DNA of 64,000 nucleotides, from assembly GCF_020520425.1 (NCBI RefSeq), contig NC_079491.1:37479027-37543026 (forward strand), in the 5' to 3' direction. The position numbers were made by a program, and so were the translations under genes. Origin of the DNA: Spinacia oleracea (Eukaryota > Streptophyta > Magnoliopsida > Caryophyllales > Amaranthaceae). Numbering within the stretch: position 1 is the stretch's first letter; each line of letters starts with the position of its first letter. Shown here piece after piece: positions 32,996-47,732 of this stretch. Below the pieces are notes generated by a model that was not told the DNA's origin, did not search any database, and was given only the letters and a program-made list of their open reading frames with translations.

Positions 32996-35900
32996 ATATA
33001 GAAAAGTTTGTAAATCACATAAGTGGCTGATCTGCTCATACTAATAGTAAGACTTAAAAGTTTTTCTGAACTTATTAGCCACGCGCTTAACTTTTTTTGA
33101 TTTTATTGGCCCTTATCTGAACTTACCATAATTGATTAATTGTTAATTGAGTTTAGGCGGCTCTTGTACTCTTAACTTATTTAAGCTTATTGACCCTAAA
33201 CTTTACTTATATGCACTCTTTTTTTTCTTCAGTAAGTGAAAGTAAGGCGAGGTGTACAGGACTTAAACCCTTGATTTAGAAGATTTTGATTGTCTTACTA
33301 CTTTAGTAACTTTACTAGAACTAAGTAGAGGATATGTTTGTCAGGCATATGGTTCTTTTCTTTTTGTCAATTGTAATTCAGAGCAAGAAAATAACCATTA
33401 ACTGCGCTGAAATTGGGAACACTACAACCATGGAGAATAAGGATATGAACTCTATCTGTCCGAGGCTTTAAATAAGCCTTGGTCAGAAGAAATATGAGAC
33501 ACAAAGAATATGTGACTATGTGTGAGGTTATTGGGTAGAGATTCTCAACTTTTAGCCCAGTTGTGTTTTTTATCATTTTCTTGAGGAATTTTGCGTTGGC
33601 AATGATAGTCAATGTTACTCAGGCACAGATACTGTCTAAAATTAGTATGTGTGCACAGATACTGCTTTTCCCATACTGCAATATCGAGGATCCGATACGG
33701 GATCTTGATTTAAAATAAAGATTCTGTGTAATATAGATAATACTATAATAGTAAATAACTGACAGTCTATTTATGCTACATAGCTTTGTCTTAGTTTTTT
33801 CATTATCTTGCAGATAGTAGTTTCAGGTTTAGTACAAAATAGTTACCACCAAGCGAAAAGGTGAGATATGGTCCGAGTTATTCATGTTTGGTTTTCTTAG
33901 TTTTGGGGCATTGTCTTACAGGGCATTGAGCTCCATTTAGGCGATAGGGATTATGAAGCCTAAGATGCATAATGTGAGTAATGAAGGCATCTAAGCGAAG
34001 TGAGAAGAATTTTGATGGCAATGGCACACATATCATATCATGTGTACCGTGTGTACATATCATGTATAAAAGCACCACCATATGATCTTTTCCTTTCTTT
34101 AACAGAAACTTAAAAGGGTAGTCTGCTACTCTGCTTCAAGGTGCCCTACAGACAATAACCGTAATTGAGCCTCACTTACTATAGAATGTCTTAGTTTCCC
34201 TATGATAAGCTGATCGAATCCAAAAAATTCTACCAGCTTTTCCATATGAGCGTGTGTTAAGTTTCTGCATCAAATCTAGATATTATGTGTGTTTCTGCAT
34301 GAAAAAACTTGTGTTTTTACCAAATACAATAAATTATAAAAGGTTAGAGATTTTTCCAAGTGGTGGTGGGCTAGATGCTCATCAAGATGTCAACAACAAT
34401 TGATAGTAGATAACATAATATCTGTTGGTATATTTCCCTATTGCCGATTTATTGGATATGCAATTTAGATCCTTAGAATTTTTAACTAAGTCTCCCTAGC
34501 TGTTCATCATGCTAGCAAACTGTGAGGACTGTATCACCTACAATCAGTAGATTTTAGCAATGTGATGGAGTAGCCAGGTTTTACCTTGTTTAATCCCCTT
34601 GTTTCCATTTTTTTTTTTTATTTGAATATGAGAGATTAAGGTTATTATTTTATGCCCTTTCACTGAAAGAATACTTCCTTATTTTTTCGCATTGAAGTAG
34701 CTGCCATTTAGTAGGCGATGTATATGACATTGTTGTTCTTGGTTCTTAAAGAAGCGCAATATTTTGTTCATGCTTAAGCTTAATGGTCACAAGGGCTTAT
34801 CATTTCTTGTGAACTCGTATGCAATGTAACTCGTATCTATTTTGTTTAACATAATATTTTGTCTACCCCAAGGCTGTGAAAACTAGGATTAACGTCACAT
34901 ATTTAACAGGTGGATTGTTTAGTATGAGAGTCGTGCACCATATGAACATCATTAGCTGTCCAAGGTGATTCTTTTATAACAGTCTACAATCTGCATTTGT
35001 ACTATAAACTACTAAAGAATATCCTGTAATCTTCTGGGAGGATATCGTTTCCAAATTTATTGCTTATCAGAACGTCTCTAATGTTTTTAGGGACATTGAC
35101 AAAGCCTTCACGTTTTTGATAAAGCACTGCAATAAGAATTGGCTTGCATGATTTAAATATTTTTTCAATTAACTTGCAGGATAGAGTACTGTAATGTATA
35201 AGATCAATATATAAAAATGGAGCTTCCTCAAATTTCATCTTCATTTAGAAACGCGTGAGGTATGAGTTATTTATTTACTTTCCTTCATGACTTTTTATTT
35301 ATTTATTTATTTATTTACTGAATATTCATATGCTATATAGTATTGTTTAATAAAAGGAAAGACTCAGTGCTTCTCTGTCCTTGAATATAATGAAAATTAA
35401 AATTCCTATAAGTCAACGAAAAATACTGTAAAAATTGTTTATGCTGGATATATATGTCTCAAATGTCAGAGTACGAAGATGATTACGCTAATGCTACTTG
35501 CTTTCGAGAAATATGGTACAGGGATCCTGCTTGTGTTAATCAGATTTATTGAGCAATTGTTTAGTTTGAAAATTTCTGTGGTTTATTGATTAGACCTTTT
35601 CAGAATCCACCTTATCAAAGAATGTACAGCATCTATGAATTCACCAAAATTCAGAAAAAGCCTTAATTCTCAAAGGTTATGGCTTAGGGATTTGGCTTTC
35701 TTATGAGTGCATGCAGGATTCTTAGATTTGAATTAGAAATCCTTCTCCCATCTTCCTTATTTGCAGATACACTTCTTTTCATGAATCTGTCATATTCTTA
35801 TTAAACGTTAAGTTATAAATTCTTATATGGAGTTTATAAATCCATCTTTCAAATTTCCCCAAAGTAATTCTTTGCAGTCATACTTTGTTTTTTTCACCAA

Positions 35901-36204
35901 ATTACTCCTTACTTTAGTTATGTTGGACTTGACATCAGCTGTCAGCCATGACTTAAAAGTTTGAGTATAAAGAAATTTGGAACACATTGAAGGTTGAGAA
36001 ACAATCAGAAAATGGTGAAGTTCCTGGCCGTAAAAAATAGTTTACTTGTAATCTTGTACGGAGTAATATTTTTTTCTTGGACCATTCTAAATACAGTTTA
36101 CCTTGATCATTGAGATCTAAAGAAGTAATAGTTAAGCATAGTGTATGAATGTCATGTACAGGAATGAATTCTTCTCCTAAATAGTGGCTTGGTTGATGTG
36201 CATT
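32996..36204. other. Intergenic region, no supported gene
   Basis: 3.2 kb, AT-rich. Short open frames at 33367-33612 and 35002-35244 (minus) show no recognisable domain. A (TTTA)n run lies at about 35289-35318. I see nothing else of note. Confidence 0.5.
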
Positions 36205-37805
36205 TCAACATAGTTTTATGGACTCTAGAAAAGCCTTCTTTTTTGGGTCACATGATGAAATATACTCTAGAAAAGTAGCAAAATCTGTATCCTTGTAACG
36301 TCTTGGATTTTCTTTGGTAATGAGTTGGGGTGAAGGTTGAATAACACGCTCGAAGGGAAGACTGTGCAGAGATGCTACAGTTACACGCGTTTTCTCTTGA
36401 TTCACTAGAACCCTGTGTAACACACTCCTATACCTTCCGTTGCTAAATACCTGTAACAAAATCATATCAAAATCTACATTTAGTATACAATAGCATTACT
36501 TTTCCAACTTCCAATTATGAAAGTATGTATTCCTTTTGCTTAATGGAATTGATGGAAGAAGCTACCTCTAGATGATCACCAATATTTACGACAAAAGCGT
36601 TTGGGATTGGTTCAACTGTCAGCCATTTTTCTTCAAATTGTATTTGTAAACCCTTGACCTCATCCTGGAGAAGAAGGGTAAGGAACCCATAGTCTGAATG
36701 TGGTGGCATCCCCAGTGTGAGTTCAGGTTCTGGGCATGGTGGATAGCAATTTGCAACCATCATCTGGCTCCCCTCTTGTAATTCTTCCAAAATGTCATTT
36801 TCCTTGGTTATATTCATTTCTGCACTCCAAAGTCCAAGGCTTTCTAGGATGGCCCTCATCAGCATCAGAAACAAGTTTCTGGTTTCCATTGAGTAAGAAG
36901 CTGCCTGCTCCCTGTAAAAGAATTTAGAAAAATATTAGGATCTTTACTTTTTCATGTTAAAATATTCTTGGGGGCTAATTAGAGACCACTAATTCTACTT
37001 CTTTATTTTTAAAAAGGAAAGCCAGCTACAAAATCTATCTTTTGCTGGCTGCCATAAACTGCTTAAATGAATCATTTCATTGTAAAATAATCATCAAGTG
37101 GGCAGGGTTGCGGAAGTGAATTAATTATTTGTTTTCTCTGTTACTACCTTAGGTCTTGTGGCGAAGAGGGCCAGTGAGAAAGGACATCTGGTACGGGATG
37201 GCAGACGACCTTCAAAAAGTCTCTCCAACAGTAGACTCCATCTTTATTCTGACTGAAGCTAGTTCCATATCGAACTGGTGCTTTCATATCCGTGGTCATG
37301 TATTTGTGTCGTTCGTCGAAAGGGAGCTCGAAAAATCTTTTGCAGACATCAGTCATACTGCTAATAGCATCCGTGGAAATGCCATGATTCACAACCTGCA
37401 GCAACATGTTTAAATGGTCAGTCTTATGCTTGAATACCTTATGATTAATTTCTAAAACTTAGCATGAATGCAACTTGTAGAATGGTGCATTGTAGTGCTT
37501 AAACGTTGCAGCCAACCAACCTGAAAGAATCCATATTGTTCACAGGCATCAGTAAGGGATTCGAGAACTTGAAACCGGTTAGGCCCTTGTAGTTCAGCAA
37601 AATCTATTACTGGAAGTTTGATGTTTGTTTTATTACTATGCGATTCTTTTCTTGTGTCTGGACGGTCTGTGACGGGAAATATGTACTTTTCTGGAACCTT
37701 CTTGATTCCATTTTCACAGAGATGCTTCACACCGTTCTGGTATTGGTTTTCTGGTTGGCTGTCCCTCATCCTCTTTTCTGATTGTAGTGAGATTGCTGGA
37801 GACAT
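36205..37805 (-). CDS. Fe(II)/2-oxoglutarate-dependent dioxygenase, four exons
   Basis: Spliced CDS on the minus strand: 37805-37521, 37395-37148, 36911-36566 and 36450-36205. All junctions are GT-AG and the frame stays open, giving 374 residues. The start is ATG 37805 (MSPAISLQSE). The N-terminal DIOX_N region carries LPVIDFAEL and GFFQVVNHGI across the first junction. The 2OG-Fe(II) domain has YPPCPEPELTLGMPPHSD, with iron ligands H249 and D251 and the third ligand H305 in RSVLHRV. R315 would bind 2-oxoglutarate, but the usual R-x-S motif is R-V-T here. The family oxidises small molecules such as hormones, salicylate and flavonoids in the cytosol. It resembles the DMR6-like/GIM2-like branch of class DOXC, but the substrate cannot be told from sequence. 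Length and four-exon structure are normal, so it looks functional. Confidence 0.9.
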
Positions 37806-37985
37806 TGGTGTGAACAGCTTCCTGTGACATGCATAAGAAAAGGTCAATTATAAATATGGTCTTAGGGAGAGGAGGGAAGGGGAAAGTCAACACTGTACAA
37901 TCCGTACCTTTCTTTTGTGAATGATTGAATACGATGAAGGGATGGTTGAAAGTAATTAGTTTGAGTTTTATGATAATGCGGCAGT

Positions 37986-37995
37986 CTATTTATAG
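37986..37995 (-). promoter_or_regulatory. TATA box of the dioxygenase gene
   Basis: Minus-strand CTATAAATAG, about 180 bp upstream of the ATG. Transcription would start near 37960. A donor-like AAAG/GTACGG at 37918/37917 and an acceptor-like ATGCATGTCACAG ending at 37822 suggest a 95-bp intron in the 5' leader, which would also explain why no ATG-led frame precedes 37805. Confidence 0.55.
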
Positions 37996-38230
37996 GAGTG
38001 GCTTAGTGAGGCTACGTCATAGCCACAGTTGCAAGTTTTTTAAAACCAGAGATCTGAAAAACCAGCTTTGGTATTTTGAGCAAGGGGGTGGGGGCATCAA
38101 CTACAGGAACCAGCTTTGAACTTGTTAATCCAAGCAAAACAATCTTTCCTGTATAATATGACCGTTGACCAAAGTTGGTCAAAGAAAGAGTTCGTGGGGT
38201 CCTAAGCTTTCTCCATTTGTGCACTGCCAA

Positions 38231-41200
38231 ATAATGTCAAGGCTTTGTTTATTCTCCTTGATCTAGTTTTGTCACTTGAATATTATTATATGTGTCATGC
38301 AACTGGCTGACTTTTGGCATAATTTTTAAAAAATAGGGTCTATGTCTTATATAGGCTGTCTATGGTGCTGAAATAGTAATCATGTCATAAATTTCTTTTA
38401 ATTCAGTGTATCTTCCCGGATGTTTAAGATAAAAAACTTGGATGCTAAATAATTGCTCAAGTTGTAAAAGTTGTGATGTTGTCTGCTTGACAACAAAAAA
38501 AAGCAGTAGTTATGGACAAATTACAACTTTCTCTGCATTTAAATGGGCATGTCATTGTTGATGCGTGGTGTCAGAGTTACAACTTAATCCGTTGAGCCAG
38601 GTGGGAGTTCTACTGCATAAATTTTGAGTAGTAATTCTGGGAAAGTTAAAATCCACTTGAATTGAACTCCCATTTGTCATTTATACACTTCTTGACAGTT
38701 TAATGTTCATCATAATCACCTACTTTGTAATATACTTGTCATATGACTTGTTTTTGTTGGTAGAAAGACTTCTTAGCAAATTTGCCACTACTGCATTGCA
38801 GGCAATATTCATCAGAATTCGTTGGTACTCAGCATCTCGGATTTTCTAGCCCGTAACATGGACAGAGCAAGTGTGTTATTTTAAGCACATTTTCTCTAAA
38901 CTGAATTAAATTACAAATTCGAGGCCATGCATGTATCAGCTGAAGTTTAACAAAAAGTTTGTTTGACTGTGTCAGAATGTTTGGGGTGTTGTTTGCAACT
39001 TGCAATTGTTTTGACTTTTTCTTATTAAATCAGTTGACAGGTTTTGTTGGGGTTAAATTTTCAACATTCTGTATATTAAATCTATTATCATATTGAGCTA
39101 ACCGATTAACCAATATAATTTTTACTTATTAAACTAAACGTGCTAGTGACTCTGGAGTAGTTGGTTATCTTTGAGTCATTGCAAGAGGCATTTACAGATT
39201 TAGGTCACATTACAGCTGATTGGCTAGGAAGAGACCAAAACCAAAAAAAAAAAGTGTGGGGGAGATAAGGAGTGGCTCTAAGAAAGTGCAATAATGAGAT
39301 TTGGCTAAGGTTGCAATGTGGGCTGTACTAGTATCATTACGTGGGACATGATTTTGAAAGTACTATTCTTTGTCCTTCCGCAGACATTGGTCCATCCTGC
39401 TGTCTACTTTTGCTGCATTTTTTTTAAAAAACTTTTTTTTTGTTCTGTTGGATTTATTTGTTCAATATATTATTTCCTTTTCTTCTTGACTGTTAAATTT
39501 GATGCTGAGTGTTTCTGCCAGTTGCTGTAGGCTAAAATGAGGGATCTAAATGGAAAGCTTAAAGGTGCATTGATTTATAAAAAGTGATTCCCATTTTATT
39601 TATGTTGGCCTGATCCATTGTATATGAAGATGCCAAGAGTCAAGATATGAGCTTAGCATCTCCCAGTGTCTATAGGGCTAGTCTTCTAGGGTAACAAAAT
39701 GACCTACATTTTGAATTTGAAGTTGGGGTAATGAATTAGCTTTTTTTCTTTGCTTTAATAGTAATATTACTTGTTTTTGCCAATAAATGTGGATTAGTTA
39801 CTTTGTTTTAACATTCTTTACATTAATTATTTAAACCGCGGAGCTAAAAATCATCATCATCATCATCATCTAATTGTCGTCGTGTTTGTCTCCTTTGGTA
39901 GGCAGTGTAATAGTAATGAGTTTATAGACAGCATAACAATGACCATATGTATTTCGTTAAAAATTCCCATCAGTTGCTCACGGCAATGCTTATTAATATC
40001 CCAAGGATCGCTTTTTCATCATGCTGAGTGATAATGGAAATTTATGGGGAGGGGAAGACATGTTTAGGGAGGAAGTTGCTTTGCGTTAACATCGGATGGA
40101 AGTTTACAAAATCAGATAGAAATTAATTACTATAATTGTCGTTTATTATTCCCTACCCAATTAGCCGTTGTGATAATTAACGCACTAGAAGCTTTAGTAT
40201 TTGCGTTGTTATTGATAATACATCGCCTTAAGATATGCGTATTCTTATATGAACCTTGTATTTGGATGAAATATCATATTGGGTCATGGAGGCATATGGC
40301 TGGAGTTGGACAGACAATTTAAAGAAAAGTTAAATATCCGTCCCCTGTTTCTCTCATCATCATATCATCTCCATTCTGGTGGATATTCTAGTCCTTCTGT
40401 CATTTTTTCGTAATTTCTTGGTTTATTCTCTTCTATTTTCGTTTGCCTTTGCTTCTTTCATTATTATATTTGAATCACCCAATCCTCAAAACACTCATGA
40501 AAGAAAGAGAATATCCCGCTGTCCAATGACTATGTCAAAAGTAATTAAGTGCATGAGAGTGAACATTTAATTTCGATGGTTGATGAAAGGATTAGCACTA
40601 ATTTGACTTGATTATTCTTTTAAGAGACATACTTTCTACCGAACAAGCAGTAACTAGTATTGGAGGTTTGTTGTAACACTTGTAAGTAGTGTTTTGAGAG
40701 GCGAGTGCTTAAGTGGAAAGATTTATGTTTGTGAATTCACAAAAGGGAACTTCCTAAAACATGTAAAGGATGGGTTGGAAATTTGTTTCAGTATAATAAC
40801 TCTTATGACAAGTTTAGGAATTACTTCATACAGACTTCTTTGATAGAATCCCCTAAAATGCTGCATTACTCCTCACTTAAGTTGCATTTCATTTAGAATT
40901 CACTAGAAAATTGTACTTTCTTGTTCGAATATAAAGGGGCAGTGTATAGTTTAATATTAGGATGAGTTCATATTCATATAGGTAAATATTTCTTAAATAA
41001 TTTGAAAATATTTTAAGGTATACAGTTGTTCGTAAGTCGTAACTATGGAATTGGGAGTAACCATCTATTTGAGTTAAATAGAAGAATTAATTAGCTATTA
41101 CCACTTTGATTCTTTACCCAAAATCAAAGCATGGCCTTGGGATTTTTGAGATGAGCTGTAAACATTAGTATATACCTCTATATCTTGACTTATCTTAGGA

Positions 41201-44200
41201 CAATCTCAATCTATTATTTTTCATTTGAAGATGAACATATTAGACTTTTACCTCAATGCCTCCAAAAAGGCTTCTGCCTATGGCAGCGGAGTATACACGG
41301 AGCTTTACCCATACAATAGGGCCACCGAGGATTTTTTGTTCTTCTGAAAGGACCAGTTTGATTTGACTGTGACATTTATGAAAATTTCAATCATCTTCAT
41401 TCTCACTTTCTTTGTCTTGTTGAATGTTAATGAGTTGATAGTGGGCTTGGTATTATGCAAATATGCGATTACAAATGTGATCGAGGAAGTTTCCACAAAG
41501 TTATCTTAGTTAAGTGATGGAATCAACACCTTTCTCTCGGTTTGCAATCAACAGTCGCATTGTCTCTGCCCCCGTTGATTAAGGAATCACTATGATTTCA
41601 CTAAAACACCTTTTATATTAGTTGTCTTCCTTCCATCTACCTCAATCACTGCATTTAAGTGAGGTGATGTCTGAAAATCCTTCATAGTCTGTTCTTGTTT
41701 TTGGAAATATGAACTTTTTCCAAATGTCTTAACATAGTATATGTGACTATTATTTCTGAACAGAGAAAATAAAATGAAAATATATCATCAACGTCATAAC
41801 TAATCACGTTTTGTGGGTCCTGGTGGGTTATCAAGCATTGGCTTATCTGGTGCATCACAGCTGTTAGCCTAAAACTTTTATGTAGCTTTGATGGTGAGAT
41901 GATTCTTATATTAGTGTATGGCATCATGCTCAGTGACAGTCCAAGAGTTTTGGTAGATCCAAGTACTTTTTAATTGGCCTTTCCTACGTGGATAAAGAAG
42001 TAATCTCTCTTCGTGGTTGTCCTTAAAGGTACCCCTTACAACCAGGAGCCCAAGACTTGGTTTTAGATTCTATTACTTATGATTAAGATGCTTTACATTA
42101 TCTAATTTTTTTGGACGTTTCCTTGTAAGGTAAGTACCCTTTTTCTGGTTAGTGTGCCCTTAAAATAATAGTTTGAGACACGAGTGACATTTGACTCTTT
42201 TGAAGGTCTGTGAACTTGTCAAGCAAAGGGTATAAGGCTTGTACCTAAGCTAATATTATAATTATAGTATTATCTGGTTATAATTATAGTTATCTTATTA
42301 TAATTATTGTATTATCTGATTTCGACACATGGTGTAATGACACTTTGTTTCCCGTCTTCATGCTTGATTGCTTGCTTTCATGGTGATCTGTCTCTGACAT
42401 ACTTTAATTGTTCACTAGTTTTTGGTTGAGGCCTGTATGGTGTTATGCTAATATAGCTGTTAATTCACCTTTTTCTCTAATCCTTTATTAACTCCTATAT
42501 CTTTTCAAACATGTGTTTTGACACCTTAATTGACTTGGAAACTTGGAATTTTTCTTTGAAACAAATAGTACTGATTGGGAAGTTAAATGAGTCCTTGTTG
42601 GACAGTTTCAATTTTCAACAAGTCTAATGCTTCTAGGAGTTCGGCTTAGATACTTCAATCCTTTAATTTCATAGATTGGTGGAGTACAATGAATTTGTAA
42701 ATCTAGGTTTTGTTTTATTTCACATGAAAATTCCTTTATTTGAATTTTGAATTTTGAATTTTGAATTCCTCCCGTTTTACCTTAGCGTTTACTGGAACTT
42801 GTTGGTTCCTAATTGAACTTATATATTCTCAACCTGCTTAACTTGTTTTCTACTGCATAATGAACTGGGTAACAAGGTTTTAAATTTTGGATGCCCAAAA
42901 TTTTCTACTTTCCTTCGAAGCCCGTTTCTCCACTTATCTGTGTTTAATGTGACTGGCACACTCTCATTTAGCTTTGAAATTGAGTTACGATATTATGTGA
43001 AGAGAAATGGATTAGTTTTATATTTGTGGTTTGAACAATTGTAATGTGAAGATTAGAAGGTAAATAGATAGATTACAGGTGCATAAATTTAATGTGTCAC
43101 GTCACTCATGTATGCATCATACTAGCACGCGACATGCACAGGTTGCTGTGAACAGTTGATGCTTTTGGGGGCATATTTCGTGCATACAGGCAGAGGCGGT
43201 ATTGAAATTGAGACGAAATTGTAATTTTGTCAAAGGACCAACTCAACCAAAAACTTAAGCTGATGGTTGAAGCCCCAAGATTAGTTTTACACTATCAAAT
43301 TTCCTTGTAATTTTATAAGGAATAATCATCTTTAATGATAATGCAAAATGTGTACAAGCATTATCATGAATATGAGATTGGAAATATGAAGAAAAAGAGA
43401 TACTTGGAGTGTACAAGCATTATCATGAACATTAAAATGAGACTTTTCTTACTAAAAGACCTGTAAATTCATTTTCAATATCATCATGTATGGTGCTTGC
43501 TGAATAGGCTGTAAAATTTTTGCACTCTGTTCCACCATGAAGGGTTAATTTTATATCATGTAGTTGAGTTTTTACCAAGTTTTACTAATTGCTTGACTTA
43601 AAGTGCTTAATTTCCTAGAGCTAAGCTGCTATAGCTACAAGGAGGGCGTGGTTCTTTGATTGACTTGTCACATTCAAAGTTGTTTAATTCATAGTTCAAT
43701 GAAGGAAGACTTTCCAGAACACTTTCCTGGAAATATTGCTTCAAGATACACAAATATTGGTTGATAGACAAAGTCCTTTTGTTATGTCAAGCAAACCACC
43801 TCTAAAAGTCAATCCTCCCTGCTAGCAGCGACAGCTTCATTGAAGAATGTAGTTATCAGCTCATCTGAAAGTCTTAATAGATTAGCTTGTGTTTTAATTA
43901 CTTTGTCTTTTTATCCACATTAGGTGCATGATTTTCTGCCACATCACTATTGGGTATTTTATGCAGAGCTACATTATTTTTTTATTTATTTTTGTTTTTT
44001 TTAATATGCCTTTCTTGTCCTATGTCATTGCATGCTTTTTTACTATGAGTTGGAAACATCGTTTTTTATCTTCTTTTTATTGTACTTTCCCTTATTTATT
44101 CATCATTATTTGTTTTTATGTAAATATGTAGTGGAGTATGATGTTTGGAGAATTATTTGTTATTGCTAGTTTCCTAATTTAATTATTATTGTAAATGTTT

Positions 44201-47200
44201 TCTTTTTCTTTATCTACCTTCCCTTGCCAGATTTGTTGAATCCACTCAAATCCACACACTAATGAATTATGAGAAATTGGGACGAAATTGAGACAATTTA
44301 CTTCAGACGGATTGTGGTAAATAATCAAGACTCCGTAGTATTTTCTTTTGCATTTTCTGAGTATCCGCTTTGAACAATTTGTTTAGTCTTCTTCCTCCAA
44401 ACAGAAACGAGTAATGCCTTGTAAGCATGTTATCAAATTTCCTTTACTGTAGGAAATACCACTCCTGTTGCTAAATGCTGAGTGTGTATGTCTGTCCTTT
44501 TGGTAAGCTGCCATACCAAATGTCCTTGATATTGTAATTTATGTGCATGAGACTTCTGACTTTTGGAATTGTCTGTAGTTAAAGGAGATTAATGTATTCG
44601 TATCAGGCGTTTACTTTCTTTTTATATTTTTGGGCAACAGTCGTTTACTTTGTTTTAATAATGGCAACGTTAATTTGGAAGTCTACCATTGTATACTGCA
44701 TAATTGAAATGTCAATGCCACTGTATGACTTAGACCTATTCAATAATTGTTGTATTACCGAATTATGCTTTCAGGTGATGATAGCTGCTACTTCAATTCT
44801 AGGTTGTACATGGGAAATTTTAGGTGCTGAATAGTTGGCACGTGGCACGACCAAGTCTTCTTCTTGAAGCGGGGAGCATTACTTGCAAGAAGAAATTTGT
44901 TGCTGAAAAGGACTACGTTAGAAGACTGAGAATCATATGTCAATGCTGAGAGAGAGGTAGCATCATTTTGTGGATTTTATTATTGCCATTATGAGGCTGC
45001 GATTACTTGCTTGACCATTTGATTTTAGCTTCATTGTATCTTGTGTTTTATTTAATGGCTTATGGTTAGAATCCACCGTATGTTATCTTATATACAAGTT
45101 TTATCTGATTTTTGGTATATGGAATGGGTACGTGGATGCAATTTGCTACCTAATTGTGTCAATTTAGTTCAAAAATGTTTCACTGTTCCGATTCACACGT
45201 AACAAAAGTTTCAGATGATAGTTGGAGGGATGTTGGGGGGGAGGGGGGGGGGGGGGAGAGGTCAGAGAATTAGGTATACTTTATAGTGATGCTTTGAAGG
45301 TCCTTAAACAATTCTTGTCCGGTGCTTTCGTGTGTTGAATCTTTTGGCTTGATTATTTGAGTTTTCAAGGTTGTATGAAAAAAGTGTGCGAAAGGTGAGC
45401 ATCCTAATAAAATCAGACAAGTCTCTTGTTTGGGTATTGACAATCAAAAGTTTAGTTTCCCTGAACCCAATGGCTACTACTTAATTGGGACAAATTCTGG
45501 CCCAGCCCACGATCTCCCCTAGTCCCAAGAATTGGATCAAGACTATAAATTTTGGTTTCTTGACGAATCTTAAAGTTAAATATAGCGTTGTTATCTGTCT
45601 GAATTGACTTAATGTTTGGATTCTCCTCCGTACTCTGTCTAGGAAAATATGGAATGAATCCTTTCACCTGTCTATCCCATTACGAAAATTGTTCATTCTT
45701 GATGTTTTGGTAGCTCTACTTTGGGATGTTTGTCTCCCCTGTGCGCTATAGGGTCCTTTGCAGCTTGATGGGTTTGCACCCACTCAATTAGTCAATTGTG
45801 ACAATGTTCTGTTAACTACTTTTATGTCATAGGAAAATGCATATCTGAATCTAGTTTGGTTTTATGACATAGGAAAATGCATATCCTTGTTTATAGATAT
45901 CTTAGATGGTTTTACAATATGCCTCTACCCACTGGATTTTTTTTCTTCTTTTTGGGTTTATTGCACAGTAAGTTTGGTTGATTCCATGGGCGTTACTGGT
46001 TGTATGTTGTGTGTCTGCCACTATCAGCCTTCCAAATGTTCTAAAGTCTTAACTCACTAAGCAACATTGGAAGCTTGTAGGTTACATCAGACACTCAGAA
46101 TTGCTCAATATGCTTTCTTATGATAAGATGCTGTGTAAGGAAACCTTATTGATATACCGTCAGAGAAGATTGGGGTATGTAGGATTTTTGGGAATGAATA
46201 TCCATCTAGGTTTTGATTCATTGAGTACTGAAGCCATGCAGCATGATGCAGGGATTGAAGATTGATTGTGAGAGCAGAAAAGCTGAAATAAACTGGACAT
46301 GATTGTTTCACAGCTCAGCTAAGGAGCAGTTGCTTAGTGTTAGAAACAGGAATATTGACATGATTTCATATGGTAAATGGAATCAAGACCACACTACAAT
46401 GGACTCGATTGACAACAATTATAGTCCAGAATAATCTTTTCATTTTTCCTTTTATGCTTTGTCCTCTATCAATTACACCATTCCCAGCATGTCACCATTT
46501 CCCGACACAACACTAAGATTATAGTTTTGCACCTATAAATGTCTTTGTTGTCATTCAATCACATTGATCATCCATTGGCACAGCCGCCTGTATGCTGTAA
46601 TCAGGGGATATTATGCGAGTTACAGCATTACTGCAGACTGCCAATCCATGAGAATTGACCCCCCCACCCAGCTCCTTGTATGTCAGAAACATTAAAACAT
46701 GCTTCTGAATTTGGGAATTTTTTTCCTCTCTCTGAAATGTGGGGGTATGCTCCTCTAACCCCTAAAGTACTTGTGAAGTTACAAGTGCTAGTGTGCTTCA
46801 CTTGCAATTGGGCATAACAATTTTTGCTAGTGTACACAACATTCATGCTGCTCTGAAGTATTTTAGTTGTAGCGTAGATGATGAAAATCAGCTTTTATCA
46901 TCTTATTATCAGTGGTCTGTGGGTGTGTACTTAATCAGTTTCTTGTGGGATTGGATGAATATCTAGTACTCCCTGTTTTAAACCTGAACTTTGACATTAA
47001 CATTAGCTGATTACCTCAATTCCTAATTCCTATAGAGAGACTCCCGTCTTTTCCTTGGTAAGCGGGTCCCATGTAGGTAGCTTACCCTTGTATGCCAGAG
47101 ACTGCTTCAAAGATCTTTAAAACACATTACCCATCTGAAACTTCACAACTTCGTCCAATTTCTTATAATAAGCCAAAGCCAAGTAACATTGGATTAGAGT

Positions 47201-47732
47201 TATAAATTAGTTAGTACAATTCGAACTGGAAGTACTTTTAATAAACCAATTGCTAGAACTTCTCTTTAATGTATGTGTATAATATAATTATTTCCAATCT
47301 TTGGCTAGAACTGGAAGTACATTGGATTAGAGTTATCTGGCATGATTGTTGTTATTTGTTAATACATGTCAATGATCACCATGTTTTTAATTTTTATCTT
47401 CAGCATTCAGCAGCTTGCGGCAAATATCTCACATTGGACAAAATTATGAAGTTGATCAGCAAATGACATTAAGGTATGTTTTGCAATGACAATTTGAAGG
47501 TAAAAACTTATTATAGATAATTTCAGAAACAGAAGGATGGACGGAGGGGGAGAAAACTTTAAAATAAAAGTTGAACAATTTCTGTAAGAAAGCTGTTCTC
47601 TGGATTAACGTGACTGAATTCATTTACATAAAAATAAATTACGCTGCACTGTAGGATGAATATAGTATAGGGTATCAGACTTACAATGCTGTATGGTATC
47701 TATTTTCACAGTAGACTTGTGACCATCACATA
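38231..47732. other. Intergenic region, no supported gene
   Basis: 9.5 kb with only short open frames (80 codons or fewer) and no recognisable domain. It contains an ATC microsatellite (39849-39870), short GAATTTT repeats (42738-42766), an ATTATAATTATAGT repeat block (42248-42320) and a G-run (45235-45257). It may hold introns or untranslated exons of a gene that I cannot recognise, for example around 44770-45060. Confidence 0.45.
45235..45257 (+). repeat. Poly-G tract
   Basis: A run of G broken by one A after the first seven bases (GGGGGGGA then about 14 G). It is strongly unlike its AT-rich surroundings and could form a G-quadruplex. Confidence 0.8.

Noticed and set aside
37618..37827. 69-codon plus-strand frame over the first dioxygenase exon
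   Set aside because: It is antisense to a well-supported exon with correct splice junctions.
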